64,000 nucleotides of DNA from CAVUQH01 sp963774445 (GCA_963774445.1 CAVZFC010000035.1:124001-188000); one strand, 5' to 3'. Positions 1 through 16,082 are shown, counted from the stretch's first letter. Numbers and translations are program-made. The notes: generated by a model not told the origin, from the sequence alone.

Positions 1-55
1 TGTGCGCGGAAGCGCGCACGAATCGCCAAAGCGTACGGCCCTCCTTTGTACGCTG

Positions 56-95
56 GCCGGCGGCGCTTCCCCCGAGGCGCCGCCGGCTCCGTTTT
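56..95 (+). terminator. Rho-independent terminator (plus strand)
   Basis: A perfect 11-bp GC stem (56-66 pairing with 77-87) has a 10-nt loop and is followed by GTTTTT at 90-95. The T-run lies on the plus-strand side, so it would stop a plus-strand gene ending left of the window. A smaller 7-bp hairpin (2-8/13-19) lies just before it. For acnA, which ends at 134 on the minus strand, the stem could still act as a 3' barrier, but no T-run follows in that direction. Confidence 0.6.
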
Positions 96-133
96 TCGGC
101 CGCGCACGCTGGCGCGCGCGCCGCAACCGGCGG

Positions 134-2806
<2,673 letters not shown>

Positions 2807-2908
2807 TCTTCGTCGTCCTCTGCTGGTGCGTGCGCGCGGCGATGATAGGATGCGCGGCACGATGCCCTCGCTTCTCGAAAGGCGGCGCACTATAGCACGG
2901 GGCCCGCG

Positions 2909-4093
2909 ATGAGCGCGGCCGACGACGTGGTCACGGACGACGCGCGCGTTGCCGAAATCGCTCGCGAAATCGCCGACGCCGGCGAGCTGTTCTTCGACCT
3001 CGAGTTCGTCAGCGAAGCCCGCCTGGTGCCCGAGCTCGCGCTGGTGCAAGTGGCGTGGGGCGACGTGGTTACTCCCGAGGTCGCCATCCTCGATTGCCTG
3101 GCGGTGAATCCCGCTCCGATCTTCGAGCTGATCGAGGACGCCGCGGTGCCGACCGTCGCCCACGCCGCGATTCAGGATCTGGGGCTTCTGGCCACCCGCT
3201 TCGACGTGCACGCGAAACGCCTCTGGGACACCCAGGTGGCGGCCGCGTTCTGCGGCGTCGGCGATCAGATCGGCTACGGCGGGCTGATCAAGTCTCTGGT
3301 CGGCGTCGAGCTCGACAAGGGCGCGCAGTTCACCGCGTGGCTCGAACGCCCGCTGTCCGAGCGGCAGCTCGCCTACGCGCGCAGCGACGTCTTCTATCTG
3401 CCGCGCGCCTGGCGCGAGCTCGAGCAGCGGCTCGAAGCGCGCGGGCGCCTCTCCTGGGTCGAAGCCGAGTGCGCGGAAGTCGCCGCCGGCGCCACCGGGC
3501 TACCCGAGCCGCGGGAGGCGTTTCGCAACCTCAAGGGCTGGAAGGGCCTCGACCCCCGGCAGCTCGGTGCCCTGCGCGCGCTCGCCGCCTGGCGCCAGGA
3601 GACCGCGGTGGCCAAGAACAAGCCGCTGTCGTGGGTGCTGCCCGAGCGGGCGATGATCGAGCTCTGCCGCCGCCGTGCCCGCGGTGCCCGTGACCTGGAA
3701 AGCGTTCGCGGTGTCGGCCCTGGCACCGTGCGCCGCTACGGCGCCGAGATCCTCGAAGCCATGGCGAACGGCGCCAAGGATCCGGTTGACGTGCCGCGCC
3801 AGCGCCGAGGTGGCGAGCCGTCGAGCCGTGGCCAGCTGTGGACGCAGATCGTCCTGGGCATCGTACAGGCGCGCTGCGCCGAGGCCGAGATTGCCCCGCG
3901 CTTCGTCGGCACCCGCGCCGACGCCGAGGCGCTGGTCGCCTGGTTCGAAGCCGGCGCCGCTGGCGATCCGGACCTCGAGCTACTCCGCGGCTGGCGCCGC
4001 GAGCTGGTCGGCGACGATCTCCTCGCGTGGCTGCGCGGCGAGAAGGCCGTGGTCGCCAGCACCGACGGCCCCGGCGCCGTGACCCTGAAGTAA
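2909..4093 (+). CDS. rnd: Ribonuclease D (DEDDy 3'-5' exonuclease with HRDC domain)
   Basis: Trims RNA 3' ends such as tRNA precursors. The 394-aa product has the four acidic metal ligands and tyrosine of DEDDy exonucleases: Asp30 and Glu32 (FFDLEF), Asp90 (AIQD), Tyr156 and Asp160 (YARSD). An HRDC helical domain follows at about 205-285 (RALAAWRQETA, then VRGVGPGTVRRYG), with a further C-terminal helical region as in RNase D. The ATG at 2909 directly follows the divergent spacer with acnA. A TATAGC hexamer 13 nt before the start could be a -10 box, which would leave a very short leader. The gene ends 11 nt before the convergent dps gene. Confidence 0.92.
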   Translation: MSAADDVVTDDARVAEIAREIADAGELFFDLEFVSEARLVPELALVQVAWGDVVTPEVAILDCLAVNPAPIFELIEDAAVPTVAHAAIQDLGLLATRFDVHAKRLWDTQVAAAFCGVGDQIGYGGLIKSLVGVELDKGAQFTAWLERPLSERQLAYARSDVFYLPRAWRELEQRLEARGRLSWVEAECAEVAAGATGLPEPREAFRNLKGWKGLDPRQLGALRALAAWRQETAVAKNKPLSWVLPERAMIELCRRRARGARDLESVRGVGPGTVRRYGAEILEAMANGAKDPVDVPRQRRGGEPSSRGQLWTQIVLGIVQARCAEAEIAPRFVGTRADAEALVAWFEAGAAGDPDLELLRGWRRELVGDDLLAWLRGEKAVVASTDGPGAVTLK

Positions 4094-4104
4094 ACGGCGG
4101 GCCG

Positions 4105-4599
4105 TCACACCTGCCCGTGACTCTCGAGGAACCAGAGATCCTCCTCGAGCCCGCGCAGCATGGTGACCAGCAGATCCTCGGACGCCGGCTCGCCGATCTC
4201 GGCCATGGTGCGGATGTCGTTGCGCACGCGCTCGGTCAGCGTCTGGTAGCGCTCGGCCAGACAGTGAATGTGTGCGCGCCCGTCGACCGCGCGCGTGTCG
4301 TACTCCGGCAAGATCGACGACGTCGCCGCCATGCGGATCGTACCGGCCGCGTAGCCGCCGAGCATCGACACGCGCTCGGCCAGCGTGTCGCCGTACGTCC
4401 GCAGCCGGTCGGCGAGCCGATCGAACAGCTCGTGCCGCGACACAAAGTGCGGACCCTTGATGTTCCAGTGTGCCTGCTTCACCTGCGAGTACAGATCGAT
4501 CGTGCTCGCCGTGAGCACGTTGAGCTCCTCGATGATCGGCGCGCGCCGCTCCGGCACCACCGCGATGCGTGTGGGAAAACGATTGGCTGTCATGTTCAT
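4105..4599 (-). CDS. dps: Dps family DNA-binding ferritin
   Basis: Dodecameric mini-ferritin that oxidises and stores iron and protects DNA in stress or stationary phase. The 164 residues are the normal family length. The inter-subunit ferroxidase residues have Dps spacing: His44, His56, Asp60, Asp71 and Glu75. The start ATG at 4599 is supported by a strong AAAGGAGG ribosome-binding site (coding sense) seven bases upstream; a second in-frame ATG lies two codons later. The start is within the pattern MNMTANRF. The gene is convergent with rnd and has its own upstream space of about 145 bp. Confidence 0.94.
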   Translation of the reverse strand: MNMTANRFPTRIAVVPERRAPIIEELNVLTASTIDLYSQVKQAHWNIKGPHFVSRHELFDRLADRLRTYGDTLAERVSMLGGYAAGTIRMAATSSILPEYDTRAVDGRAHIHCLAERYQTLTERVRNDIRTMAEIGEPASEDLLVTMLRGLEEDLWFLESHGQV

Positions 4600-4744
4600 G
4601 CAAACTCCTCCTTTCGCGAGTTCGCCCGCTGCTGGTGCACGCACCGGGCCAAGCCCGAGAGGTGCCGCCTGACGGCCTCCAGGATCGTCGGGCCTATGGC
4701 GCAGCGTCACATGTGGCGTAATGACACGGCGCGCCCGTCGCCGG

Positions 4745-5266
4745 CTAGCCGTCGAGCTCGCCGTCGGCGTCGCCGTTGGGCGCGATCCGCACGGCGGTGC
4801 CGCTGGCGACCAGGAACAGCATCTCCTTGCCGCCGCCCGAAATCTCGCTGTAGGCGAGACTCACCGCGATCACCGCGTTGGCCCCGACCGACGCCGCCTC
4901 ACCCCGCAATTCGGACAGGCAGGTCTGGCGAGCACGCCGCAGCAACTTCTGCGTCGTTCCGCTTCGGCCCCCGATCGCATCGGTGAGACCACTGAGTAGC
5001 TCTTTGAAGATGCTCACACCGAGCACGCATTCCGCGGTCACGATGTCGATGGTCTCCTCGACGCGATAGCCCTCGAGCCACGGCGCCGTCGTGAGCACGA
5101 CCGCCGAGCTGCCCGCGACCTTTTCCTGCACGCGCACGTCGATCTCGCGGACTGACTCGCACTCCTCGCAGATCGCCGTGTTCTGAAAATCCGACGGATA
5201 CTCGAATCGGTGGGGCGTTGACTGCCCGCAGGCGTCGCAGTGGAGGTTGGTTCGATATACGGCCAT
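4745..5266 (-). CDS. YbjQ-like (DUF74) protein with N-terminal zinc ribbon
   Basis: The 173-aa product has two parts. Residues 1-45 hold two CxxC pairs (CDAC and CEEC) that look like a small zinc ribbon. The rest resembles the YbjQ/UPF0145 fold, with VETIDIVTAECVLG-type opening strands, a central LRGEAASVGANAVIAVSLAY segment, and a late strand ending in ASGTAVRI. YbjQ proteins are pentamers of unknown biochemical role, once called heavy-metal-binding. The ATG at 5266 places the ribbon at the N-terminus. The gene starts 17 nt after the stop of the cytochrome-like lipoprotein gene, so it is probably the last gene of that operon. Confidence 0.75.
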   Translation of the reverse strand: MAVYRTNLHCDACGQSTPHRFEYPSDFQNTAICEECESVREIDVRVQEKVAGSSAVVLTTAPWLEGYRVEETIDIVTAECVLGVSIFKELLSGLTDAIGGRSGTTQKLLRRARQTCLSELRGEAASVGANAVIAVSLAYSEISGGGKEMLFLVASGTAVRIAPNGDADGELDG

Positions 5267-5283
5267 GGCGGACCGTAGCACCT

Positions 5284-5808
5284 TCACTGCGCGCAGTTGG
5301 TGATCCACGCATTCAGCAGTGACTGGTCGCTCACGGTCGGGCGGGGCAGCGGCTCCACGCCGATCGGCTGTGCGGGCGGCATCTCTTCATGGACGATGAG
5401 ATCGTAGATCCGCGAGACAGCGGGGGCGCCCGGCGCCACGAACCGCATCCCCTGGGACGGGTCGTCGGGATCGGGCACCGTTGCAGACCGCGCGGTGGTG
5501 AGCCGCGCCGGGTCGAGGACGAAGTCGAACGGCGGCTGGCCCTGGCGAGCGCCGTCGTCTCCGCCGCCGTGGCAGCCGCCGCAGGTGGCGTCGAGCATGG
5601 CGCGGGTGTCCAGCCAGGTCGCCTCGCACGCATCGGTGGTCGTGGTGCCGTCGGGAAGCTCGATCGGCGGCGTGTCCAGTGCGGGTCCGGTCGGCTCGTC
5701 CGAGCCACTGACCGATTCGATGTCGAGCTCCTGAAAGCATGCGGTTGCAAGTGGCGCGCACAGCGCCAATAGCAGGACAGTGCGGCGGGCAATGCGTGGG
5801 CGGCTCAA
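5284..5808 (-). CDS. Monohaem cytochrome c-like lipoprotein
   Basis: A 174-aa exported lipoprotein. The signal peptide ends at Cys24 (ATAC lipobox). A single haem-binding motif CGGCH lies at 76-80, and a later MPP at 143-145 could supply the distal Met ligand, as in short planctomycete-type cytochromes. Its function is probably electron transfer or redox sensing at the outer membrane, but no specific family is recognised. The start is a TTG at 5808 that overlaps the stop of the preceding gene (TTGA), with GAGGTG just upstream. This points to translational coupling with the membrane protein gene before it and with the CFSCH lipoprotein gene further upstream. Confidence 0.72.
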   Translation of the reverse strand: MSRPRIARRTVLLLALCAPLATACFQELDIESVSGSDEPTGPALDTPPIELPDGTTTTDACEATWLDTRAMLDATCGGCHGGGDDGARQGQPPFDFVLDPARLTTARSATVPDPDDPSQGMRFVAPGAPAVSRIYDLIVHEEMPPAQPIGVEPLPRPTVSDQSLLNAWITNCAQ

Positions 5809-6758
5809 AATTCACCTCGGATGCTGGCGATGCCGCCGCCGCGCGTGGGCTCGACGTCGACCCGATACGGCGACCAGGCGCGCCACAGCAGATACGCGCC
5901 CGAGGCGAGCGCGAAGCCGCCGACGCCCAGCGAGACGTTGGCCGAGATGTACAGCTTGCGCACGTGCTCGAAGCTGGCGCGCGGGCAGTTGGGCGAGCAC
6001 GCGCTCAGCGCGGCGTTGTCCTGGCGGCCCCAATAAGTGAGCAGGCCGTAGCCGGTGACGCCTACCGCGCCCAGGCCGATCAGCAGGTAACCGGGCAGCC
6101 GAGACCGCCGCCTGGTCGCGGTGGTGAGCTCCGCCGGCTCGGACACCAGGTCCTGGCGCACCCGCTTGCGCGACGCCGGCTTCGCAGCTGCCTTCGCCGG
6201 TGTCGCCGCGTGCGGTCTCTCGGCCTGGCCGCGCGTGTGCAGCTGCACGTCGATCCGCCGATTGCGCTCGCCCTGGCGCGCGACGATCTTGCGCCGGGCG
6301 AACACGCCGTCGGCCTCGGTCTCGAACGCGAGCTGGTGCAGCCCCGGCTCGAGCTCGATCGCCAGCCCGTCGATCTCCTCGGCGACCATGACGCCGTCCA
6401 GCCAGACGTTGACCTCGACGACCGGGTCGCCTGCGTCGTCGGTCACCGCCGGGACCACCGACGGGATGTCGTCGCCGATGCGCGAGTACCCGACCGTGCA
6501 CTGGTGCTCCAGGAACTGGCCGCACGCCGGGATGCCGCACCGCCGCAGCAGCGCCTTGGCCTCGAACAGCTGTCCGTCGCGCTCGGCGCGCTGCGCTTCG
6601 AGGTAGGTGCGCTTGCACGCGCGCCCCGCGTCGCCGCGCTGACCAGTGCGCGGTGACGTGCGGTGCGCGGTCTTGCGATGTCTGCTCGGTCGGGCCGATG
6701 CCGTGGATGCCCACAAAAGGGCCGCCGCGGTCGCGCACGCCAGCGCCACGCGCGTCAT
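5805..6758 (-). CDS. Exported/membrane protein with PEGA-like region
   Basis: A 317-aa protein of unrecognised family. It has an N-terminal signal peptide (VALACATAAALLWAST) and a Cys-containing segment (CKR, RRCG, CGQF, EHQC). The central beta-rich part at about 95-175 (VEVNVWLDGVMVAEEIDG, then ELEPGLHQLAFE) reads like a PEGA-type domain. A basic linker and two hydrophobic segments near the C-terminus (about 225-245 and 275-300) follow. The ATG at 6758 overlaps the stop of the upstream gene as ATGA, and its own stop overlaps the downstream TTG. It therefore sits in the middle of a tightly coupled operon and may anchor or organise the two haem lipoproteins. Confidence 0.7.
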   Translation of the reverse strand: MTRVALACATAAALLWASTASARPSRHRKTAHRTSPRTGQRGDAGRACKRTYLEAQRAERDGQLFEAKALLRRCGIPACGQFLEHQCTVGYSRIGDDIPSVVPAVTDDAGDPVVEVNVWLDGVMVAEEIDGLAIELEPGLHQLAFETEADGVFARRKIVARQGERNRRIDVQLHTRGQAERPHAATPAKAAAKPASRKRVRQDLVSEPAELTTATRRRSRLPGYLLIGLGAVGVTGYGLLTYWGRQDNAALSACSPNCPRASFEHVRKLYISANVSLGVGGFALASGAYLLWRAWSPYRVDVEPTRGGGIASIRGEF

Positions 6759-8239
6759 GGCGTCGCCTCCTGCTCGGTGATCACGAACTGGCTGAGCACG
6801 TGGCTGACGTTGAGCAGCTTCGGCTGCAGCACGAGGACACCGTCGCGATCCTGGTCGAGCGGGATGCCGCGCGCCGTGATCGCCTGCGTGCTGTGGCACG
6901 AGAAGCAGTTGGGGAATGCAGCTGGCGACTGGGTGAACGATTCCATCGCCGTGCTCGACAGCCGGTCCTCGCCGGCCAGGATGGAGAAGTCGCTGTCCGA
7001 GCCGTTCTTGGTGATGTCGTTGACGTACCCCGACTGGTCGAAGAACGGGCTCGATTCGTCGTTTTGCAGGCTGGCGTCGTTGGTGAAGTACTCCGGCTTG
7101 TCCATCCACAGGGCACCGACCAGCCGGTAGTGCCCGCGCTTGTCGGTAGGGTCGACCGACGCGCTGGCGAACAGCGCCTCGACGTTGGCGTTCAGCGACG
7201 AGACATCATCGTCTGGCTCGATCGTGCTGGACTTCGACGCGGGGAACATGCGGTAGATCGAGGTCTGCTGCTCGGGGAACTTCTGTGTCGCCTCGTCGAG
7301 CTGCAGGTCGGCCTCGCCGATCGCCTGATTGGCCGCGTTCGCGGGTGTGCCCGCGTGGTACAGGACGAAGTCGGTGTCGCTCACCGCGCGGTCGTCGTGC
7401 AGGTTGTTCGGATCGGCCGGGTCGGGATTCAGGTCGGTGGTCGGCGCCACGTCGCGGTGACCGTCGGATGCGCGGGTGTCGGGCGTGCCGTTGCTGTGCT
7501 CGAACGTGCCCCAGATGAACTCGGGGTGGCCGGGGAGTGTGAACACGACGTGCAGCGCGAGTAGCCGCGCGGTGACCGGGCGTGGTGTGGTCCGGTCCTC
7601 GACGATGCGGTGGTTGGCGTCCATCGACAGGGTGGGGACCGTGGTCTGGATGGTGATGTAGTCGTCGGTCGAGTCGCCTGGCTCCACGATCTGCCAGGCA
7701 GACTTGAACTCGACGACGCCGGCGGGGAAGAACAGCTTGGGGTCAGCGTCCACGATCCCCTGCGCGGTGCGCAGTCCGTTCGCGTCGATGAAGTCGGCGA
7801 ATGCCTGGTTCACGTGGATGGCGTAGAAGATCGGGTTGCCGTGCTGATCGATCAAGATCTGGCGCCCGCCCGCCTGGCGGAGGAATCCGAGCTCCGACCA
7901 CGTGGCCGGCGCGGGATGAACCGAATCGAACAGCGTCTGGATGGTCGGATACGACAGGATCGCCGGCTTGCCCCCGGCGTCCGGCTGCATCGCGATCAGG
8001 AAGTTCTGCCAGGCGCCGCGATAGAACGCGCACTCGGGCGCCGGGTGGGGCAGGGGTTTGAACAGATCCAGCGCCGGTGTGTTGGGAAGCCACTCCGCGC
8101 TCGCGGCGCAGACGTCCTCTCCCTGCGGCTCGGGGTTGAACTCGAACGGGTCGTGGCAGGCCGCCACGGCGAGGAGCAGAAGCGCTGCCGCGGTCGAGAC
8201 GCGGTGGCGAGCCAGGTCTTGTCGCGCCAGTAAAGACAC
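6755..8239 (-). CDS. Large lipoprotein with C-terminal haem c motif
   Basis: A 494-aa lipoprotein. The signal peptide leads to Cys28 (LAVAAC). The body is soluble, Asp-rich and unrecognised. A single CxxCH (CFSCH, 445-449) lies about 45 residues from the C-terminus. It is the first gene of a set with the PEGA-like membrane protein and the small CGGCH lipoprotein, all overlapping by 3-4 nt. Two haem lipoproteins together suggest an outer-membrane or periplasmic redox complex. The start is uncertain: a GTG at 8239 gives the signal peptide, but no clear ribosome-binding site precedes it. Confidence 0.7.
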   Translation of the reverse strand: MSLLARQDLARHRVSTAAALLLLAVAACHDPFEFNPEPQGEDVCAASAEWLPNTPALDLFKPLPHPAPECAFYRGAWQNFLIAMQPDAGGKPAILSYPTIQTLFDSVHPAPATWSELGFLRQAGGRQILIDQHGNPIFYAIHVNQAFADFIDANGLRTAQGIVDADPKLFFPAGVVEFKSAWQIVEPGDSTDDYITIQTTVPTLSMDANHRIVEDRTTPRPVTARLLALHVVFTLPGHPEFIWGTFEHSNGTPDTRASDGHRDVAPTTDLNPDPADPNNLHDDRAVSDTDFVLYHAGTPANAANQAIGEADLQLDEATQKFPEQQTSIYRMFPASKSSTIEPDDDVSSLNANVEALFASASVDPTDKRGHYRLVGALWMDKPEYFTNDASLQNDESSPFFDQSGYVNDITKNGSDSDFSILAGEDRLSSTAMESFTQSPAAFPNCFSCHSTQAITARGIPLDQDRDGVLVLQPKLLNVSHVLSQFVITEQEATP

Positions 8240-8415
8240 AGTGCTGTCATCAGCAGCAATCGCTGATCCACCCGAGCATCACGCTGTAACTGTCCGAAAT
8301 GTGCACACTCGCGGGTCGCGCGGCCGAGGGCCCCGATGGCCGCAGCCATCGGAGCCGGGTAGGTTTGCCCCGGGCAGGACCGTCGACATCGGGGAGGTCC
8401 TTCCCCTTGTCGCGC

Positions 8416-12756
<4,341 letters not shown>

Positions 12757-12836
12757 GGCCGGGAGTCTGCCCCGCGGTCCGGCCGGAGTCGAGCCGAGAA
12801 GAGACCGTCGGCCCCGCTCGCGCGTCGACAACGGGC

Positions 12837-15800
12837 ATGGCCCAGGGAATGTCCAGGATTGTCGCGCTGTGTCTGCCTCTCGCCGCCTGCTCGACCACGC
12901 AGGCGCCCCGCCCCGGGGGCGGCACCGAGCCGGTCCAGACCGCGGCGGCCGCCGCGACCCCGGCGCGCGCCGGCTTCGACGAGCTGGGATCGCCCGCCAT
13001 CGCCAGGGCGGCGCTGGCCTATGGCGACACCGCGGAGGAACAGTCCCCGCCGATGCAGCTGACCGCGTCGGACGGCACCGGTCTGGCGCTGGTCGGGCTC
13101 GACGCCCGCGCCGTGGTCGACGGGCCGCTGGCGTTCACCGAGCTGCACCTCACCTTCGCCAACCCGACCGACCGCCGGATCGAGGGCCGCTTCACCATCA
13201 CGCTTCCGCCGGGCGCGGCGACCAGCCGCCTGGCCATGCGCATGGGCGACAAGTGGCAAGAGGCCGAGGTGGTCGAGCGCCAGCTGGCGCACCGCGCCTA
13301 CGACGACTTCCTCCATCGCCGGCAGGATCCGGCGCTGCTCGAGAAGGAAGCCGGCAACCAGCTCAGCGCGCGAGTCTTTCCCATCGCGCCGCGCGAGCGC
13401 AAGGAGATCATCGTCTCCTATTCGCAGGAGCTGGCGTCGTCGGAGGCGACCTATCGCCTGCCTCTGCGCGGCCTGCCGGCGATCGGCGCTGTGCACGTGG
13501 AGGTCTACCGCGGCAGCGGCGCGCCGGGTGCGCCGCTCACCTACGAGACCGCGACGTTCGACAAGAACCGGTGGAAGCCGGACCGCGACTACGAGCTGCC
13601 GCTGGCCAGCCGCGTGCAGGGGTTGTCGGCGGGCAACCTCGCCGTCGCTCGCATCGATCCCGGCCTCACCGCCGACACCGCTCCGGTGAAGAGCGCGTTG
13701 ATCCTGTTCGATACCAGCGCCTCGCGCGCGCCCGGGTTCCATCGTCAGGTCGACCGCCTGGGCCAGCTGATCCAGCAGATGAGCGCCGCCAGCCCGGCGC
13801 TGCAGATCGAGGTGGCGACCTTCGACAACGCCCCGGCGCCGATCTACGCCGGTCCGGCCGCTGCGTTCGGCGAGGCTCAGCTCGACGCCGTGCGCGCTCG
13901 GCGGCCGCTGGGAGCGTCCAATCTGTCGGCGGCGCTGGCGTGGGCGGCGACACGGCCCAAGCGCGAGCGCGCCATCATCATCTCGGATGCGGTCGTCACC
14001 GCCGGTGACGACGACGGCGCTGCGCTGATCGCGGCCGCCCGCGCGCTGCCGGTCGACCGCATCGATGTGGTCCTGGTCGGCGGCATTCGCGACGACGACA
14101 CCGCCGGGCAGCTGGCCCGCGGCGCCGCCGCCCACGACGGCGTGGTCCTCGACGGCGGGCTCGATCCGCACGAGCTGGCCCGGCGCATCAATCAGACCAC
14201 CGTCAGCGGCATCGACGTCAGCGTGTCGGGCGCCGACTTCGTCTGGCCGCGCCGCCTGGACGGCGTGCAGCCCGGCGACCAGTTCCTGGTTTACGCCGAG
14301 CTGCCCAAGGCGGCAACGGCCGGCATGACCGTGCACCTGGGTGGCGCGATCAGCCGCGACCTCACCGTACCGCTGGCTCGTGCCGAACGCCCGCTGGTCG
14401 ATCGCGCCATGGCGACCGCTCGCATCGCCGGCCTCACCGCCGAGCACGCCGCGGCCACCGACCCGGCGCGCAAGAAGCAGCTGCGGTCGCGCATCGTCGA
14501 GCTGTCAACGCGCCACCGCGTGCTGTCGGACTTCACCGCGCTGCTGGTGCTGGAGACCGCCGCCGACTACCAGCGCTTCGGCATCGACCGCAAGTCGCTG
14601 GCCGACATCCTGACCGTCGGTCCTCGCGGCGTGACCCTGGAGAAGCGCGCCGACGCGATGATCATCGCCACGCCGCCGGCCAGGAACAACAAGTTCAAGG
14701 ACACGACCAAGGAGAGCGACGGCAAGCTCGATCAGACGGCGGCCGCGGAGGGCGGCGCCAAGGTCGGACGCGTGTCGGCCGACGACGACGATGGAGAGGT
14801 CGACGAAGTCGAAAAGAAGGAGCTCGAGCCGGCCAAACCCGAAGAGACCACCGCCGCGCCGGTGGTCGATGCGCCGCCGCCACCGCCTGCTCCCGAGCCG
14901 ATGCCCCCGGCCACGCACCGGCCCGAGCCGGCCCGCCGGGCGCGCGCGCGCATGGCTCGCTCGGCCCCGTCCGGCGCCAGCTCGAGCAGGGGCGGTGAGC
15001 TGGATCGGAGCGGAACGATCGCCACCGGCGCCACATCGCAGGGCATCGCTGTCGGCGATGTGGACAACGCGCCCACTGACCCGGAGGCGCAGGAGGAGAG
15101 CGGCCCGCCGCCGCTGACCGGCCATTTCGCCGCGGTGAGCAAGATGATCGACGACGGGCAGATCGACGAAGCCGTGGTCAACGCCCTGGCCTGGCGCAGC
15201 GAAGACTCGGGCGACGTCATGGCGCTGGTCGCCCTCGGCCAGGCGCTCGAGGCGCGCGGCGACGCCGCGCTGGCCGCTCGAGCCTACGCCTCGATCATCG
15301 ATCTGTTCCCGTCGCGCGCCGACCTGCGCCGCTTCGCCGCCCAGCGGCTGGAGCGGCTCAGCACCGAGCCGACGTCGCTGGCGCTGGCCATCGACTCGCT
15401 GGGCAAGGCCGAGGCGCAGCGCCCGGACCATCTCACCGTGCACCGCCAGCTGGCCTACGACCTGGTCCGCGCCGGCCGCCTGGCCGACGCCTTTGCCGCC
15501 CTCGAGCATGGCCTCGAGCGCAGCTACCCCGACGGTCGCTTCGCCGGCGGCGTGCGCATCCTGCGCGAGGACCTGGGCATCGTCGGCGCCGCCTGGATCG
15601 CCCGCGAGCCGGCCCGGCGCGCCGAGGTGCAAAAGCGCCTGGCCGCTCACCACGCGAAGCTGGCGACGGCGCCGTCAACTCGCTTCGTGCTGTCGTGGGA
15701 GACCGACGCCAACGACGTCAACTTCCACATCTACGACGCCAAGGGCCACCACGCCTTCTTCCAGCACATGAAGCTGGAGACTGGCGGCGAGCTGTACGCC

Positions 15801-16028
15801 GACGTCACCACCGGCTACGGCCCCGAGTGCTTCACCATCGACGGCACGCCCGAGGCCGGCCCGTACCACCTGCGCATCCACTACTATTCGCGCGGCCCGA
15901 TGGGCTACGGCATGGGCGAGCTGGAGATCCTCCACCACGACGGCAAGGGCGGCCTGGGTATCGAGAGCCGGCCGTTCGTGGTGATGAACGACGGCGCCTT
16001 CGTCAACCTGGGCACCGTCGCGAAGTAG
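12837..16028 (+). CDS. VIT / von Willebrand A / TPR / DUF2135-like lipoprotein
   Basis: A 1,063-aa exported protein. The short signal peptide has a lipobox at LPLAAC; an ATG at 12849, just after CAGGGA, may be the true start. The domain order is: VIT domain at about 60-190 (ELHLTFANPTDRRIEG; AYDDFLH); vWA domain at about 280-430 with MIDAS DTSAS; a Pro/Glu-rich disordered linker at about 640-740; TPR-like helices at about 760-910; and a C-terminal DUF2135-like beta domain (WETDANDVNFHIYD, YGPECF). VIT/vWA proteins are usually adhesion or complex-assembly factors. Here it is probably a cell-surface protein on the periplasmic or outer face. A strong hairpin follows the stop. Confidence 0.85.
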   Translation: MAQGMSRIVALCLPLAACSTTQAPRPGGGTEPVQTAAAAATPARAGFDELGSPAIARAALAYGDTAEEQSPPMQLTASDGTGLALVGLDARAVVDGPLAFTELHLTFANPTDRRIEGRFTITLPPGAATSRLAMRMGDKWQEAEVVERQLAHRAYDDFLHRRQDPALLEKEAGNQLSARVFPIAPRERKEIIVSYSQELASSEATYRLPLRGLPAIGAVHVEVYRGSGAPGAPLTYETATFDKNRWKPDRDYELPLASRVQGLSAGNLAVARIDPGLTADTAPVKSALILFDTSASRAPGFHRQVDRLGQLIQQMSAASPALQIEVATFDNAPAPIYAGPAAAFGEAQLDAVRARRPLGASNLSAALAWAATRPKRERAIIISDAVVTAGDDDGAALIAAARALPVDRIDVVLVGGIRDDDTAGQLARGAAAHDGVVLDGGLDPHELARRINQTTVSGIDVSVSGADFVWPRRLDGVQPGDQFLVYAELPKAATAGMTVHLGGAISRDLTVPLARAERPLVDRAMATARIAGLTAEHAAATDPARKKQLRSRIVELSTRHRVLSDFTALLVLETAADYQRFGIDRKSLADILTVGPRGVTLEKRADAMIIATPPARNNKFKDTTKESDGKLDQTAAAEGGAKVGRVSADDDDGEVDEVEKKELEPAKPEETTAAPVVDAPPPPPAPEPMPPATHRPEPARRARARMARSAPSGASSSRGGELDRSGTIATGATSQGIAVGDVDNAPTDPEAQEESGPPPLTGHFAAVSKMIDDGQIDEAVVNALAWRSEDSGDVMALVALGQALEARGDAALAARAYASIIDLFPSRADLRRFAAQRLERLSTEPTSLALAIDSLGKAEAQRPDHLTVHRQLAYDLVRAGRLADAFAALEHGLERSYPDGRFAGGVRILREDLGIVGAAWIAREPARRAEVQKRLAAHHAKLATAPSTRFVLSWETDANDVNFHIYDAKGHHAFFQHMKLETGGELYADVTTGYGPECFTIDGTPEAGPYHLRIHYYSRGPMGYGMGELEILHHDGKGGLGIESRPFVVMNDGAFVNLGTVAK

Positions 16029-16031
16029 GAC

Positions 16032-16070
16032 GCGCCGCCGCACCGACCGAGTCGGCGGGCGCGGCGGCGC
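16032..16070. terminator. Hairpin between convergent genes
   Basis: A 10-bp perfect GC stem (16032-16041 with 16061-16070) encloses a second CCGAC/GTCGG stem. It lies in the 54-bp gap between the vWA gene (stop 16028) and the convergent repeat lipoprotein (stop 16083). There is no T-run, so it is best read as a shared two-way transcription barrier. Confidence 0.45.
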
Positions 16071-16082
16071 TGTCCGGATCGT

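Noticed and set aside
2807..3211. N-terminal extension of acnA to 3211
   Set aside because: It would overlap the divergent rnd gene and lacks similarity to the aconitase N-terminus; the ATG at 2806 has a ribosome-binding site.
4600..4744. CRP-like palindrome upstream of dps (CACATGTG, GTCA...TGAC)
   Set aside because: Spacing and half-sites do not match CRP; the short palindrome is within chance range.
5739..6656. Plus-strand frame opposite the PEGA-like gene
   Set aside because: Antisense of a coupled operon; no motif.
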